From NCBI GenBank assembly GCA_022447605.1, contig JAKVBG010000002.1, positions 124,001-188,000 of the forward strand: a stretch of DNA of 64,000 bases. The letters are read 5' to 3'. This document shows positions 1 to 9,679 of the stretch, one piece after another. A model generated the notes under the pieces. The model did not search any database and was not told the origin of the DNA. It saw nothing but the letters and a program-made list of their open reading frames with translations. The position numbers were made by a program, and so were the translations under genes. Numbering within the stretch: position 1 is the first letter of the stretch; each line of letters begins with the position of its first letter. The stretch comes from Mariniblastus sp. (GTDB taxonomy: Bacteria > Planctomycetota > Planctomycetia > Pirellulales > Pirellulaceae).

Positions 1-10
1 GGATAAAAGC

Positions 11-39
11 TTGACGCTGCTGATTGGCAATGATTAAAT
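11..39 (+). promoter_or_regulatory. Putative promoter of the secreted Gly-rich protein gene
   Basis: TTGACG at 11-16 and TTAAAT at 34-39 are separated by 17 bp, a good sigma-70-like arrangement with a 4/6 match at -10. Transcription would begin near 46, which leaves the TTG at 55 almost no leader and favours the ATG at 136. Confidence 0.4.
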
Positions 40-135
40 AGTTATATATAGGTTTTGGCATTGCCACTCCCTGCCACGCTTTCAGGTCGGTCGTTGGCCG
101 ACGAATTGGTTGACAGCTTTGATTTGGTGCGCTTG

Positions 136-1341
136 ATGAAAGATTTTCTTGGAATATTGCGGCTCGGTGCCTACCTGTTGGCACTTCCGTTAATCGCTAC
201 CGCCGCTGCTTCAGCTCATCAATGGGCGGCCGACAGTGCTCCCCTTGTGGCTTCTGGTCAGGTGCTGGCCGAGGAATTGGTCGCCGTCACAGCCCCGGTT
301 CAGCCGCCGCTGCAGGATCATGTGGTGGCCAAGAACGAAGCGGGTGAAGTGGTCGGGCAGGTGGCCGTCTATGACCGGTCTCAATTGCGAACTGGTTTGC
401 GAAACCTGACGATTTACTTCGTGCGGGAAGGCAAGATTGTGGAAGAAACCCGAACCGATCCAGAAGGCGGGTTCAAGGTAGGTGATTTAAAAGATGGTCA
501 CTATACCCTGATTGCTGCCGGAGATTCCGGGTTTGCCGTGGTCGGTCTGAATGTCGTGTCCGGTGCGGAGGATCAGCCAGGCTTGTTTGAGGTGACGGCC
601 GCGACTCCCGAATTCAATACCATCAAGCAGACCCTCGCTGAATTTACCGGCAGCCCCGCATCCCAGATGGCCCGTTCGCAGGCCAGCCAACAGGGTGAGA
701 ACGAGGTGGCCGCTTCCAGCCGGGTCTGGCTGACCAAGGAGGGGCAGTTGAACGGGCGCGTGATTTCGCTGAACCAGGTCTTGTCCGGTTCCACCGCCGT
801 TGCCTTTATCAGAGACGACAAGACCGTTGCCACGGCGGTAGCTGGGCAAGATGGTTCGTTCCAGGTCAGTGGTCTGGAGCCAGGCGTTTACGATGTGATT
901 GCGACTGGGCCGAACGGCGTTTCGGTGGTCAGCCTGCAGGCCGTACCGGAGGGGGCGGTCAACGGGGTCTATACCAGTTTAAAGACGTTTCACACGGCGG
1001 CCATTGCCCCGACAGCTGACCTGGTACTGGCCGATGTGGGGGACAGTACGATCGTCAAAAAATCGATTGAATTCTACACCCAGCTGGAGTCGGGTGCCGA
1101 CGTCGTCTCCTACGACTCGTCCGCCATGGCGGTGGTTGCCGATGATATGTGCATGGCAACTGCCTGTGGATGCTCTGGCGGTGCCGGTGGCGGTGGCGGC
1201 GGAGTCGGTGGCATCGGCGCGTTGGCCATGGTGGCCGCGATTGCCATTCCGCTGGGGGTGACCAGCAACAGCGATCCGGGCGGTGGTTCGTCGCGAAGCG
1301 GTGGCGGTGACAACCGTTCGGTGTCTCCCTCTGAGCCGTAA
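136..1341 (+). CDS. Secreted protein with carboxypeptidase-regulatory-like repeats and Gly-rich C-terminus
   Basis: The frame is open from a TTG at 55, but the ATG at 136 begins with a typical signal peptide (MKDFLGILRLGAYLLALPL... ending near ASA), so I start there (401 residues). Two segments of the form G-x-V-x-V-[YF]-x-R ... G-x-[FY]-x-V-x-x-L-x-x-G-x-Y look like carboxypeptidase-regulatory or SdrD-B-like beta-sandwich units, at about residues 80-150 and 200-265. The C-terminus has a CMATACGC cysteine cluster, a run of glycines, a hydrophobic stretch (IGALAMVAAIAIPLGV) and a Ser/Gly/Asp tail. This suggests an exported or envelope-attached structural protein. I do not recognise a named family. 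It is convergent with the SprT-like gene. Confidence 0.7.
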   Translation: MKDFLGILRLGAYLLALPLIATAAASAHQWAADSAPLVASGQVLAEELVAVTAPVQPPLQDHVVAKNEAGEVVGQVAVYDRSQLRTGLRNLTIYFVREGKIVEETRTDPEGGFKVGDLKDGHYTLIAAGDSGFAVVGLNVVSGAEDQPGLFEVTAATPEFNTIKQTLAEFTGSPASQMARSQASQQGENEVAASSRVWLTKEGQLNGRVISLNQVLSGSTAVAFIRDDKTVATAVAGQDGSFQVSGLEPGVYDVIATGPNGVSVVSLQAVPEGAVNGVYTSLKTFHTAAIAPTADLVLADVGDSTIVKKSIEFYTQLESGADVVSYDSSAMAVVADDMCMATACGCSGGAGGGGGGVGGIGALAMVAAIAIPLGVTSNSDPGGGSSRSGGGDNRSVSPSEP

Positions 1342-1374
1342 TCAGGCCACCTTGCTCTTTTAGTTTGACTCATG

Positions 1375-1402
1375 AACCACCGTCGCTTGGCGGTGGTTTT
1401 TT
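1375..1402 (+). terminator. Rho-independent terminator
   Basis: An 8-bp stem, AACCACCG (1375-1382) with CGGTGGTT (1391-1398), has an 8-nt loop and a run of T to 1402. It closes the gene ending at 1341. Confidence 0.85.
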
Positions 1403-1448
1403 CGTGTTGAAGTTGCGGGGATGAAGAGCGTCCGCCGCGCCATTTCTG

Positions 1449-2216
1449 TCAGGCCGATTTGCGCAGGCGATCAAAGGGGACGTAGAACTTGGCATACCGT
1501 TTCCCATCGCTGTAACGGGTGCCCTGGCCACACGGCACCAGTACCGTCGCCCGTTTGGTAATCCGGTTGACGCGGCCAGCCAATTGAGAACCCCGGTGCG
1601 AAAAATGAACCCAGTCACCGGGAGCGATGTCGTGGTCCCGGCGGGCGATATCCCGGGGTGTCAACAATTGGTGATTCGATTGACTGTGGCCAAAGATCCG
1701 GGCAGCGATCGAGCGGAATCGCCTGGCCGAGCAGTTGGAATCGTCCCATACCATCAGCTCGATCAAATGCAGCATTTCGTGCTCGATAATTTTCTGTAAA
1801 GCCTCCAGTCGATTCAGGCAGGGAACTCCGGTGACCAGCGTCGCCTTACCAGCACCTTCCTGGAAGGAATGAAACAGGAGAGGGGCCGAAACGGCAATTT
1901 CGAAATCCCTTTTCCGTTTCCGTCCCGGCAACGCCGTCATCTTGGTGATACCGCCCGAATGGGTCATCCGCTGGGAAACCCTGAAACGGACGGGGAAACC
2001 GTGACTCTCCGCCATTTGACGGACCATTCCATCAAAAAAAAGATCGTCGGTCGCATTAAAAACGAACTGCAGATCGCGGTTATCCAAATGCTGGAAATTT
2101 CCCGCTTGCCAACCTGGCCGGCAGGCGAGGGCGGTCTGGTAAATTCGCCTGGAAATGGCCCGGGATTGGGCCGGCGAAAGTCTTTGTTCGGAAATAAAGT
2201 GTTGGAGTTGGCTCAT
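1449..2216 (-). CDS. SprT-like zinc metalloprotein
   Basis: This 255-residue protein carries H146-E-x-x-H150 inside IIEHEMLHLIE, the zincin signature of the SprT/Spartan-like family. The core lies at about residues 40-195, followed by a basic beta-rich tail (155-250) that may bind nucleic acid. SprT-like proteins in eukaryotes cleave DNA-protein crosslinks; the bacterial members are largely uncharacterised, so the role here is inferred. The gene is convergent with the upstream secreted-protein gene and diverges from nrdA, sharing the 2217-2722 interval. Confidence 0.7.
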   Translation of the reverse strand: MSQLQHFISEQRLSPAQSRAISRRIYQTALACRPGWQAGNFQHLDNRDLQFVFNATDDLFFDGMVRQMAESHGFPVRFRVSQRMTHSGGITKMTALPGRKRKRDFEIAVSAPLLFHSFQEGAGKATLVTGVPCLNRLEALQKIIEHEMLHLIELMVWDDSNCSARRFRSIAARIFGHSQSNHQLLTPRDIARRDHDIAPGDWVHFSHRGSQLAGRVNRITKRATVLVPCGQGTRYSDGKRYAKFYVPFDRLRKSA

Positions 2217-2354
2217 CGATAACCGTTTTCAGCCCTGGACAGACAAGTTTCCCACAATCGGTCAGCTGTCAGCCATTCTGATAAATTTGCTGATTTCTGA
2301 CCATAACAGTAGAAAAATTTGACTTTTGATGACATTCGCTCGATCTTAATGCAA

Positions 2355-2370
2355 GCACTATATTTTGTGT
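2355..2370. promoter_or_regulatory. NrdR box 1
   Basis: GCACTATATTTTGTGT matches the palindromic NrdR consensus ACACWATATATWGTGT at 14 of 16 positions. It abuts the -35 element of the nrdA promoter, where bound NrdR would block RNA polymerase. Confidence 0.75.
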
Positions 2371-2397
2371 TGACAAGGTTTCCAACACCGATATATT
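2370..2397 (+). promoter_or_regulatory. nrdA promoter (-35/-10)
   Basis: A perfect TTGACA at 2370-2375 and TATATT at 2392-2397 are 16 bp apart. Initiation is expected near 2404, giving a leader of about 320 nt before nrdA. Both hexamers touch NrdR boxes, so the promoter should be repressible. Confidence 0.75.
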
Positions 2398-2401
2398 GGG
2401 C
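2386..2401. promoter_or_regulatory. NrdR box 2
   Basis: CACCGATATATTGGGC keeps the central ATATATTG core, 10 of 16 consensus positions. It lies exactly 31 bp (about three helical turns) downstream of box 1, the usual spacing of paired NrdR sites, and covers the -10 hexamer. Confidence 0.6.
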
Positions 2402-2404
2402 TCC

Positions 2405-2722
2405 CGCCACTTTTGGAAAATTGGCCGTTGAGAGGGTTGGGCTGTTTAGGCAACCTTTTCGAGCAATCGTTCAAAAGTGCAAATTGAAACGGATTTGCAA
2501 CGGCAATGTTCATTCTTTGGACACGCGGCAATCGGTTCCTGGCAAAAAAGTTTCGCTAGCATGGACCGGACGTGTCGCCAACATCAAGGAAGATAATCAA
2601 TGTGTCATGGAAGACTCGCTCTGTTGTCGCTGGCGTGTCACATGGCACGAGAAATTGGCGGGTCGCCGGTCAAGGCGATGGAATTTCCGACAGAACGGGA
2701 CTAGATCAAGGAGATCGATGGA
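2405..2722 (+). other. Long nrdA 5' leader, no gene seen
   Basis: The stretch between the predicted start point and nrdA has no convincing ORF and no riboswitch fold I recognise. It ends with AAGGAG at 2708-2713, nine bases before the nrdA ATG. Confidence 0.4.
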
Positions 2723-5542
2723 ATGGTAGACAAAGTCGTCCAGCAAGAAATGATTGTCAAAAAACGCGATGGCCGATTGATTCCTTTTGAGCGGGAATTG
2801 ATTTCTCGGGCGATTCAAAAAGCATTTCGGGCCGACTTGGGTATCGGCGCGAGCGAGCCGCTGAAGATCGACCTGGTCACTGAAATCGAGCAGATCACCA
2901 GCGAAGTTGTCAATCATGTCATCGATGCGTCCCATTCTCCCGAGGGTGCCGATGTCGAGAAAATTCAGGACTTTGTCGAACAGGAGCTGATGCGGGCCCA
3001 GTATTTTGCCGTTGCGCGTCGCTACATCCTGTACCGTGCCGAGCAGACAAAAATCCGCCACTTGCGTGCCGAAGAGCGGATGGAGAGCACGTCCCCGTTT
3101 CCGCAGATGATGGTCCAGCGGGAAAACCGCCTGGAGAACTTCGATTTCGCACGACTGCGCAGCCAGGTGACAGCGGCCTGTGAGGGCTTGGATGACGACT
3201 GCAATGCCGAGGAACTGTTTGCCGAGGTCGAGAAGCAGTTTTTCAACGGGATTACCCCGAAAGAAATCAGCCGAGCGATGGTCTTGGCGGCGCGATCGCG
3301 GATCGAATTGGATCCGAAGTACGATCAGGTGGCGGGCCGACTGGTCCGCAATATCATCTACCGCGAATCGCTCGGAAAATCGACCAGTGACAACAACCTT
3401 GAACAGTTGTATGCCGACAAATTTGCCGGCTTTGTTCACGAGGGGATCGCGGCAGGCCGGATTGGCTCGGAACTGGCTGAATTTGATCTGCTTCGCCTGG
3501 CCGCGGCCATCTGTCCGGAGCGGGATGCCCTGTTCCCCTACCTCGGGCTGCAGACGATCTATGACCGCTACCTGCTGCATATTGACGGTCGGCGGATTGA
3601 GGCGCCGCAGTATTTCTGGATGCGGGTCGCGATGGGGCTGTCGATCGGCGAAGGTGACCAGCGGAACGAGCGAGCGATCGAGTTCTATAATATTCTCTCC
3701 AGTTTCCGGTTTACATCGGCGACGCCAACCCTGTTTAACTCGGGCACCCTGCATCCCCAGCTGAGTTCCTGTTACCTGAGCACGGTCAGCGATGACCTGG
3801 ACAACATTTTCAAACTGATTTCGGATAATGCGAAACTGTCCAAGTGGGCTGGTGGCCTGGGCAATGACTGGACGAACATCCGGGCGACCAATGCTCATAT
3901 CAAAGGAACCAATGGCCAGAGCCAGGGAGTGATCCCGTTTTTGAAGGTCGTTAGTGACACGGCCGTGGCGGTCAATCAGGGTGGCAAGCGGAAAGGTGCT
4001 GTCTGTTCCTACCTGGAAACATGGCACATGGATATCGAGGAGTTCCTGGACCTTCGCAAGAACACGGGCGATGACCGTCGTCGAACGCACGATATGCATA
4101 CGGCCAACTGGATCCCTGACCTGTTCATGAAACGGGTGGTGGAGGAGCGGGATTGGACGATGTTCAGCCCGGATGAGACGCCCGACCTGCACGACCTCGT
4201 CGGCCAGGCATTTGAAGAGCGTTATGAATTCTATGAGAACGAGGCGCGCGAAGGCCGCATGAAGCTGCATCGAACGATTCCGGCGGTCGATCTGTGGCGA
4301 AAAATGTTGACCCGTGTGTTCGAAACGGGACATCCCTGGATCACCTTCAAAGACCCGTCCAACATCCGTTCGCCACAGGACCATTGCGGGGTTGTCCACA
4401 GCAGCAACCTTTGCACGGAAATCCTGCTCAACACCTCGGAAACGGAAACGGCCGTCTGCAACCTCGGTTCCATCAACCTGTTGAGCCATGTGAAAGATGG
4501 CAAACTCGACACGGAAAAACTGGAAGAGACCGTTTCCACGGCGATTCGCATGTTGGATAACGTGATCGACATCAATTACTACCCGACCGACGAAGCGAAG
4601 AACTCAAATCACAAGCATCGCCCAATTGGCCTCGGCCTGATGGGTTTTCAGGATGCGTTGGCTGCCTGTGGTATCAGTTACGCCAGTGAGGCGGCCGTCG
4701 AATTTGCCGATCGGAGCATGGAGGCCATTTCGTATTACGCGATCATGGCTTCCAGTCGTTTGGCCGCTGAGCGGGGTGCCTATTCCAGCTACGAGGGTTC
4801 CAAGTGGGACCGGGGGCTGTTGCCGATCGATACGATTGAATTGTTGGAAGAGCAACGGGGAATGCCGATCCAGATGGATCGCTCGATGACCATGGACTGG
4901 GATGCAGTTCGCAGCCAGGTTGCGTCGGCCGGTATGCGAAACAGCAACGTGATGGCGATCGCACCGACGGCGACCATTTCGACCATCATCGGGGTGACCC
5001 AATCGATCGAGCCGACGTACAAGCACTTGTTCGTCAAGAGTAACCTTTCCGGCGAGTTCGTGCAGGTTAACATTAAGCTGGTCAACGAGCTGAAAGAACG
5101 AAACCTGTGGGGCGAGGAACTGTTGGAGACGATCAAGTATTACGACGGATCCCTGGGTGAAGTGCCCGGACTGCCGGATGATATCAAGTCCCGTTACGCC
5201 ACCGCGTTTGAAATAGAACCGAAGTGGATCATCGAGTGTGCCAGTCGCCGACAGAAGTGGATCGACATGGGGCAGTCCCTGAATCTTTACATCGAACAAC
5301 CGAGTGGCCGCAGATTGGACGAAATGTACCGTTTGGCGTGGCTGACCGGCTTGAAAACGACCTATTACCTCCGTTCGCTCGGTGCGACGCAGGTTGAAAA
5401 ATCAACGGTGGACATCAACAAGTTTGGGGTGCAGCCCCGCTGGATGAAGAACTCCAGCGATTCCTCCAATGTGGTCGTTGAGCGCCAGGCCGAGGTGCAG
5501 GAATGTTCGATTGACAACCCGGACTGCGAGGCCTGTCAGTAG
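2723..5542 (+). CDS. nrdA: Ribonucleoside-diphosphate reductase, large (alpha) subunit, class I
   Basis: This catalytic subunit reduces ribonucleoside diphosphates to deoxyribonucleotides (939 residues). An ATP-cone at about residues 8-105 (IVKKRDGR...) is followed by a second cone-like segment (about 135-215, ending AARSRI...[13 protein letters not shown]), giving a two-cone N-terminus as in some class I enzymes; cones bind ATP/dATP for overall activity control. The active-site triad is N562-C564-E566 (SSNLCTEI), the paired redox Cys is in QLSSCYL, the radical-transfer Tyr pair is in TTYYLRS, and the C-terminal shuttle cysteines are in [18 protein letters not shown] nine bases upstream supports the ATG. 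It forms an operon with nrdB under a NrdR-like operator. Confidence 0.95.
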   Translation: MVDKVVQQEMIVKKRDGRLIPFERELISRAIQKAFRADLGIGASEPLKIDLVTEIEQITSEVVNHVIDASHSPEGADVEKIQDFVEQELMRAQYFAVARRYILYRAEQTKIRHLRAEERMESTSPFPQMMVQRENRLENFDFARLRSQVTAACEGLDDDCNAEELFAEVEKQFFNGITPKEISRAMVLAARSRIELDPKYDQVAGRLVRNIIYRESLGKSTSDNNLEQLYADKFAGFVHEGIAAGRIGSELAEFDLLRLAAAICPERDALFPYLGLQTIYDRYLLHIDGRRIEAPQYFWMRVAMGLSIGEGDQRNERAIEFYNILSSFRFTSATPTLFNSGTLHPQLSSCYLSTVSDDLDNIFKLISDNAKLSKWAGGLGNDWTNIRATNAHIKGTNGQSQGVIPFLKVVSDTAVAVNQGGKRKGAVCSYLETWHMDIEEFLDLRKNTGDDRRRTHDMHTANWIPDLFMKRVVEERDWTMFSPDETPDLHDLVGQAFEERYEFYENEAREGRMKLHRTIPAVDLWRKMLTRVFETGHPWITFKDPSNIRSPQDHCGVVHSSNLCTEILLNTSETETAVCNLGSINLLSHVKDGKLDTEKLEETVSTAIRMLDNVIDINYYPTDEAKNSNHKHRPIGLGLMGFQDALAACGISYASEAAVEFADRSMEAISYYAIMASSRLAAERGAYSSYEGSKWDRGLLPIDTIELLEEQRGMPIQMDRSMTMDWDAVRSQVASAGMRNSNVMAIAPTATISTIIGVTQSIEPTYKHLFVKSNLSGEFVQVNIKLVNELKERNLWGEELLETIKYYDGSLGEVPGLPDDIKSRYATAFEIEPKWIIECASRRQKWIDMGQSLNLYIEQPSGRRLDEMYRLAWLTGLKTTYYLRSLGATQVEKSTVDINKFGVQPRWMKNSSDSSNVVVERQAEVQECSIDNPDCEACQ

Positions 5543-5672
5543 TACCCGCCGATGGGACCCACCATTGGGGGTGTCGCGCGGGACGGGGTTACATCGAGTG
5601 TCCACCGAACTTGAAATAACGATTAATTAATTCCAGTAATGATAGAAAACCAAGATTGCAAGGAGTAGCAAT

Positions 5673-6731
5673 ATGGCGACAGATATTCGTAGCAACGAGA
5701 CGCTCAAGGGAGCCGTTTCCAGGGTTGATGCCAGTGAAAAACGACTGATCAACTGCCACCAAGTCGACGTCAATCAGTTGATGCCACTCAAGTACAAGTG
5801 GGCTTGGGAGCATTACGTCAATGGCTGTGCCAATCACTGGATGCCCACCGAGGTCCCGATGAACAAGGACATCGAAATCTGGCGTTCCAACCAGCTGACC
5901 GATGGGGAGCGGCATGTCATCATGCGCAACCTCGGGTTCTTCTCCACTGCTGAAAGCCTGGTTGGCAACAACCTGGTGCTCGCCGTTTTCAAGCATATTA
6001 CCAATGCCGAATGCCGCCAGTACCTGTTGCGGCAGGCTTTTGAAGAGGCCGTTCATGGCCATACGTTCCTGTACGTGGTGGAGAGTTTGGGCCTGGATGA
6101 GGGCGAAGTCTTCAATATGTACAACGAGGTCCCGGCCATTGCGCGGAAAGACGCTTTTGAAATGGAGCTGACCCGCGAAGTGCTGGACCCCGATTTTACG
6201 ACCACTTCCTTCGAGGGTGCCCAGAGTTTGCTGAAAAACCTGATCGGGTTTTATCTGATCATGGAAGGTATCTTTTTCTACACCGGTTTCGTGATGATTC
6301 TATCTTTCCATCGCCGGAACCTGATGAAGGGGATTGGTGAGCAGTTCCAGTACATTCTGCGGGACGAGTCGATCCATTTGAATTTTGGAATCGACCTCAT
6401 CAATGGGATCAAGGCGGAGAATCCGGATTTGTGGACGCCCGAGTTCCAGCAGCAGATGATCGAACGTGTGCGTGAGTCGGTCGAGTTGGAAATCGCCTAC
6501 GCCCAAGATTGCCTGCCCAACGGAGTGTTGGGGCTGAATGCCAATCTGTTCCGCGATTACGTTCAATTCATCGCCGATCGTCGGCTGGAGAGAATTGGAC
6601 TGGCGACCCAGTACGGCAGTCCCAACCCGTTCCCTTGGATGAGCGAAACGATGGACCTGTCCAAAGAGAAGAACTTCTTTGAGACACGTGTCACCGAGTA
6701 CCAGACGGGTGGTACGCTCGATTGGGACTAG
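5673..6731 (+). CDS. nrdB: Ribonucleoside-diphosphate reductase small (beta) subunit, class Ic type
   Basis: This 352-residue R2 protein provides the oxidant that starts nucleotide reduction in NrdA. Metal ligands are visible as E94, E125, H128, E198, E232 and H235. The position that holds the radical Tyr in class Ia (E-x2-H-x3-Y in E. coli) is Phe132 here, with Tyr134 two residues on, exactly as in Chlamydia trachomatis R2 (F127/Y129). The whole protein resembles the chlamydial sequence closely ([38 protein letters not shown]). It should therefore use a Mn/Fe cofactor instead of a tyrosyl radical. AAGGAG lies just upstream, and the gap to nrdA is 130 nt. Confidence 0.95.
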   Translation: MATDIRSNETLKGAVSRVDASEKRLINCHQVDVNQLMPLKYKWAWEHYVNGCANHWMPTEVPMNKDIEIWRSNQLTDGERHVIMRNLGFFSTAESLVGNNLVLAVFKHITNAECRQYLLRQAFEEAVHGHTFLYVVESLGLDEGEVFNMYNEVPAIARKDAFEMELTREVLDPDFTTTSFEGAQSLLKNLIGFYLIMEGIFFYTGFVMILSFHRRNLMKGIGEQFQYILRDESIHLNFGIDLINGIKAENPDLWTPEFQQQMIERVRESVELEIAYAQDCLPNGVLGLNANLFRDYVQFIADRRLERIGLATQYGSPNPFPWMSETMDLSKEKNFFETRVTEYQTGGTLDWD

Positions 6732-6763
6732 CTGACCGGCGTCGCTCGAGTATCTTGAGAATC

Positions 6764-6790
6764 AAGCCGCAGCTGGTCTGCGGCTTTTTT
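6764..6790 (+). terminator. Rho-independent terminator after nrdB
   Basis: AAGCCGCAG (6764-6772) pairs with CTGCGGCTT (6778-6786) around a 5-nt loop, followed by T to 6790. It ends the nrdAB unit only 15 bases before the next start codon. Confidence 0.85.
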
Positions 6791-6804
6791 GTTGGGAGAA
6801 CCTG

Positions 6805-7602
6805 ATGGAAACAGGATTGGATTCCAAAAAGGTCGTCATTACCGGGGCGAGTGGTGGCATCGGCCAGGCCTTGGTGCGCGGCTTTGCCGATGAAGGGGCG
6901 CGTGTGGCGATCCACTATTTCCGTGGCCAGCAGAGTGCGCAGCAACTGGCCGAGGAGTTCCCCGATTCAATCACGGTTGGTGCCGATTTGCGGAGCGAAA
7001 CCGAAGTTTGTCGGATGTTTGAGCAGATCGAGCAGGATTTGGGGGCTCCCGATATCCTGATCGCCAATGCCGGTTTTTGGCCTGCCCCGGATACGCCGAT
7101 TCACGAGATGTCGCTGGAACAATGGAACGACACGCTGGCTGCCAACCAGACCAGCGCTTTTCTCTGTGCCCGGGAATTCCTGGCTTGCTGTGTCCGTCGA
7201 TCGATCGAAACGCCATCGATCGTCCTGGTCGGTTCCACGGCAGGCGCCGTGGGAGAAGCGGGGCATGGTGACTATGCCACCGCCAAGGGCGGTTTGATGA
7301 GTGGCCTGTTGAACTCCCTGAAAAATGAAATTCCCCGTCTGATTCCTGGAGGACGTATCAACGCCGTCTGCCCTGGCTGGACTCTCACGCCGATGGCTGA
7401 AAAATTGACGGCTGATGCAGGTGTCATGCAACGGGTATTGCAGACCATCGCTCTGCAAAAAGTGGGACGCCCGGAAGATGTTGCCTCGGCGGTCATGTTC
7501 CTTGCCTCGCAGCGCCTGGCGGGCCATATCACGGGGCAGAACCTGTTTGTCAGTGGTGGCATGGAAGGCAGGGTCCTTTATGACAGTCATGAATGTGTGT
7601 AA
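6805..7602 (+). CDS. SDR-family NAD(P)-dependent oxidoreductase
   Basis: A classical short-chain dehydrogenase/reductase of 265 residues. The N-terminal dinucleotide-binding motif is TGASGGIG (about 12-19), the structural NAG is in LIANAGFW, the catalytic Ser is in VLVGSTAG, and the Tyr/Lys pair is in YATAKGG. The C-terminus has the usual PGW...GRPEDVASAVMFLAS and TGQNLFVSGG segments, as in FabG-like enzymes. Substrate is not predictable. GGGAGAA lies just before the ATG. The ATG sits 15 bases past the nrdB terminator, so it must depend on read-through or on a promoter I cannot place. Confidence 0.85.
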   Translation: METGLDSKKVVITGASGGIGQALVRGFADEGARVAIHYFRGQQSAQQLAEEFPDSITVGADLRSETEVCRMFEQIEQDLGAPDILIANAGFWPAPDTPIHEMSLEQWNDTLAANQTSAFLCAREFLACCVRRSIETPSIVLVGSTAGAVGEAGHGDYATAKGGLMSGLLNSLKNEIPRLIPGGRINAVCPGWTLTPMAEKLTADAGVMQRVLQTIALQKVGRPEDVASAVMFLASQRLAGHITGQNLFVSGGMEGRVLYDSHECV

Positions 7603-7728
7603 CGGGTCCGGTTTAGGTCGCCCCGCAGCAAGCGAGGTTGGCTGGCAGGACGTTGATCGAGGTGTCGAAAGTGTACGGGTGCTCCATGTGGTTCAGCCGG
7701 CGCCTCGACGAGAACGGGAATAGATCGA

Positions 7729-8568
7729 GTGAACCGGATGGAAACCGAACCTGTCCTTTGCCGTGAGACCAGCCAGTTGGGTGCAATCATCGAGCGATTG
7801 TCAGATTGCCCGGAGTTGGTGGAGCCGCAACTGCAGGTCTACAGTCAAGCCAACATCAGCTCGGGTGACGGATTGCAGACCGACTACCAATTGTCGGTCG
7901 TGATCCCCGTGTTCAACGAGGTGAATACGATCATCCGGGTGATTACTCGCGTGGCTGCCTTGCCCTTGAATACGGAGATCGTTGTTGTGGACGACCACAG
8001 CGATGATGGGACCCGGGATCTGTTGGAGCGGCTGGAGGCCATTGACGGGATTCGTCTGATCTTTCAGCCTGAAAACCAAGGGAAAGGTGCGGCGTTGCGA
8101 ACGGGTTTCGAATGCTGTTCGGGAGATTTTGTGGTGGTTCAGGACGCCGACCTGGAATACGACCCGCGCGACATCCCGCGGTTGCTGGAACCCTTGTTGC
8201 GGGGTGATGCCGACGTGGTTTACGGATCTCGATTCATGGGATCAGAGCCGCAGGATGAATCGTTGGTCCACCGGATGGGAAATGCGATGTTGACCGGCGC
8301 ATCGAACCTGCTGAGCGGTTTGAGGTTGACCGATATGGAGACCTGCTACAAGGCGTTTACGCTGGATGTGATCGAGAGCATTCGGATCGAACAGGACCGG
8401 TTTGGAATCGAACCGGAAATCACGGCCAAACTGGCCCGCCGCGGGTTCCGGTTTGTCGAGGTCCCGATTTCCTATAACGGTCGCCGGTATAATGAAGGAA
8501 AGAAGATCGGCGTGAGAGATTTGTTCAATGCGATTTATTGCATTGGTCGATATGGGGTAAGTGATTGA
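7729..8568 (+). CDS. GT2-family glycosyltransferase (polyprenyl-phosphate sugar transferase type)
   Basis: The 279-residue protein has a GT-A fold: SVVIPVFNE, VVVDDHSDDGT and QDADLEYDP supply the nucleotide-sugar and metal-binding residues, then DVVYGSRF and a conserved YKAF...EITAKLARRG segment as in dolichol-phosphate mannosyltransferase-like enzymes. No transmembrane helix follows, so it is the soluble form. About 55 residues precede the catalytic domain and look unstructured. The GTG at 7729 has GGGAA nine bases upstream; an ATG at 7738 is the alternative. The next gene begins 25 bases after the stop. Confidence 0.85.
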   Translation: MNRMETEPVLCRETSQLGAIIERLSDCPELVEPQLQVYSQANISSGDGLQTDYQLSVVIPVFNEVNTIIRVITRVAALPLNTEIVVVDDHSDDGTRDLLERLEAIDGIRLIFQPENQGKGAALRTGFECCSGDFVVVQDADLEYDPRDIPRLLEPLLRGDADVVYGSRFMGSEPQDESLVHRMGNAMLTGASNLLSGLRLTDMETCYKAFTLDVIESIRIEQDRFGIEPEITAKLARRGFRFVEVPISYNGRRYNEGKKIGVRDLFNAIYCIGRYGVSD

Positions 8569-8593
8569 TCGACTCTGCCGTAAGGGAAATGTG

Positions 8594-9649
8594 ATGATGT
8601 GCCATGCTGCCAAACGATCCGTTTTATTGTTGACGCTGGCTGCGTGCCTGCCCGCCCTCGACCAATCCAGTTTTGCACAAACAAGGATCATCGAAATAGA
8701 AGTGAGCGCGGATCAGCGAGCCGAACTGCATACCCAGCAGCGCTGGATGGAGGCGCTGTCGGAAATTGGAGCGGACCGGGTCCGCTCGCGCACCAACCCG
8801 GTTGGCAGACCCGATGTCAAGGAATACAGCTCGGGCAAGACGGTCGTGGTAAAAGTCAAGGGCGTGATCGATGGCAACCAGTTGATTGTTCCCGGTCGAC
8901 GTTTCTTTATCGGTGATCAGGCCGGCATGCGAGACTATGTCCAGCAGTTGCGAGACGACGGTTCCAAGGTCACCCTGGCCGAGAAAAAAGCGTTTGGTTT
9001 GACGTCGGAACAGTTGGTTGGTCTCTACCAGCGACTTTCCCAACCGATCGAAACGAGCACGCTCAAGCAGCCCGCATCCGAGGTGCTGAAATTACTGCTC
9101 GCCCAGTCGGGGATGGAAGCGACCTGGGACGAATCGGCCCGGCAGGCGGTCGAGGGGGACAATGTTGTCTCCGAGGAGTTGCAAGGTGTCAGTACCGGGA
9201 CAGCCCTGGCCGCCGTGCTGCGCCCACTGGGCCTCGTGATGGTCCCGCAAAGGAAACAGGGCGGAGCGACCAAGCTGCACCTGGTCGATTCCCGCGCTGC
9301 CGATGAGCACTGGCCGGTCGGTTGGCCTACGGACAAGCCGTTGACAGCGTATCAGCCGAAGCTGTTTGATCGGCAGAATATCGCGATTCGAGATTACCAG
9401 TTGGATCAGGCCTTGGCGGCCATCCAGAGACGGGTGGCCGTTCCGTTCCTGTTCGATCAAAACAGTCTGGCGCGGGCCGGTATCGAACTGGACAAGACCG
9501 AAGTCACGCTCGTTCGCGAAAACCTGGCCTACATGGTGGCCATTCAGAAATTGCTGAGTCAGTCCCGCCCCCGGATGCGGGCCGAGATGCGGTTGGATGA
9601 GGCGGGCAAACCGTTCCTCTGGTTTTCCACCGCCTTCGTGCAGCGTTAA
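8594..9649 (+). CDS. Exported hypothetical protein
   Basis: About 351 residues from the ATG at 8594, which has AAGGGA six bases upstream; the frame extends to a GTG at 8561. The N-terminus is a signal sequence with LLTLAACLP, which could be a lipobox or an ordinary signal cleaved near SFAQ. The body is mixed alpha/beta; two segments (EVLKLLLAQSG...ALAAVLRPLGL and YQLDQALAAIQRRVAVPFLFD) look like the short beta-alpha domains seen near secretins and TonB receptors. I cannot assign a function. It follows the glycosyltransferase in the same orientation. Confidence 0.6.
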   Translation: MMCHAAKRSVLLLTLAACLPALDQSSFAQTRIIEIEVSADQRAELHTQQRWMEALSEIGADRVRSRTNPVGRPDVKEYSSGKTVVVKVKGVIDGNQLIVPGRRFFIGDQAGMRDYVQQLRDDGSKVTLAEKKAFGLTSEQLVGLYQRLSQPIETSTLKQPASEVLKLLLAQSGMEATWDESARQAVEGDNVVSEELQGVSTGTALAAVLRPLGLVMVPQRKQGGATKLHLVDSRAADEHWPVGWPTDKPLTAYQPKLFDRQNIAIRDYQLDQALAAIQRRVAVPFLFDQNSLARAGIELDKTEVTLVRENLAYMVAIQKLLSQSRPRMRAEMRLDEAGKPFLWFSTAFVQR

Positions 9650-9679
9650 AGGTCGGCACGCCAATGGGAAGATGGAAGT

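Noticed and set aside
2597-4489. A 630-codon open frame on the minus strand
   Set aside because: It lies antisense to nrdA, whose motifs are unmistakable. The antisense translation is His/Arg/Gln/Asp-rich without domain structure, a usual shadow in moderately GC-rich coding DNA.
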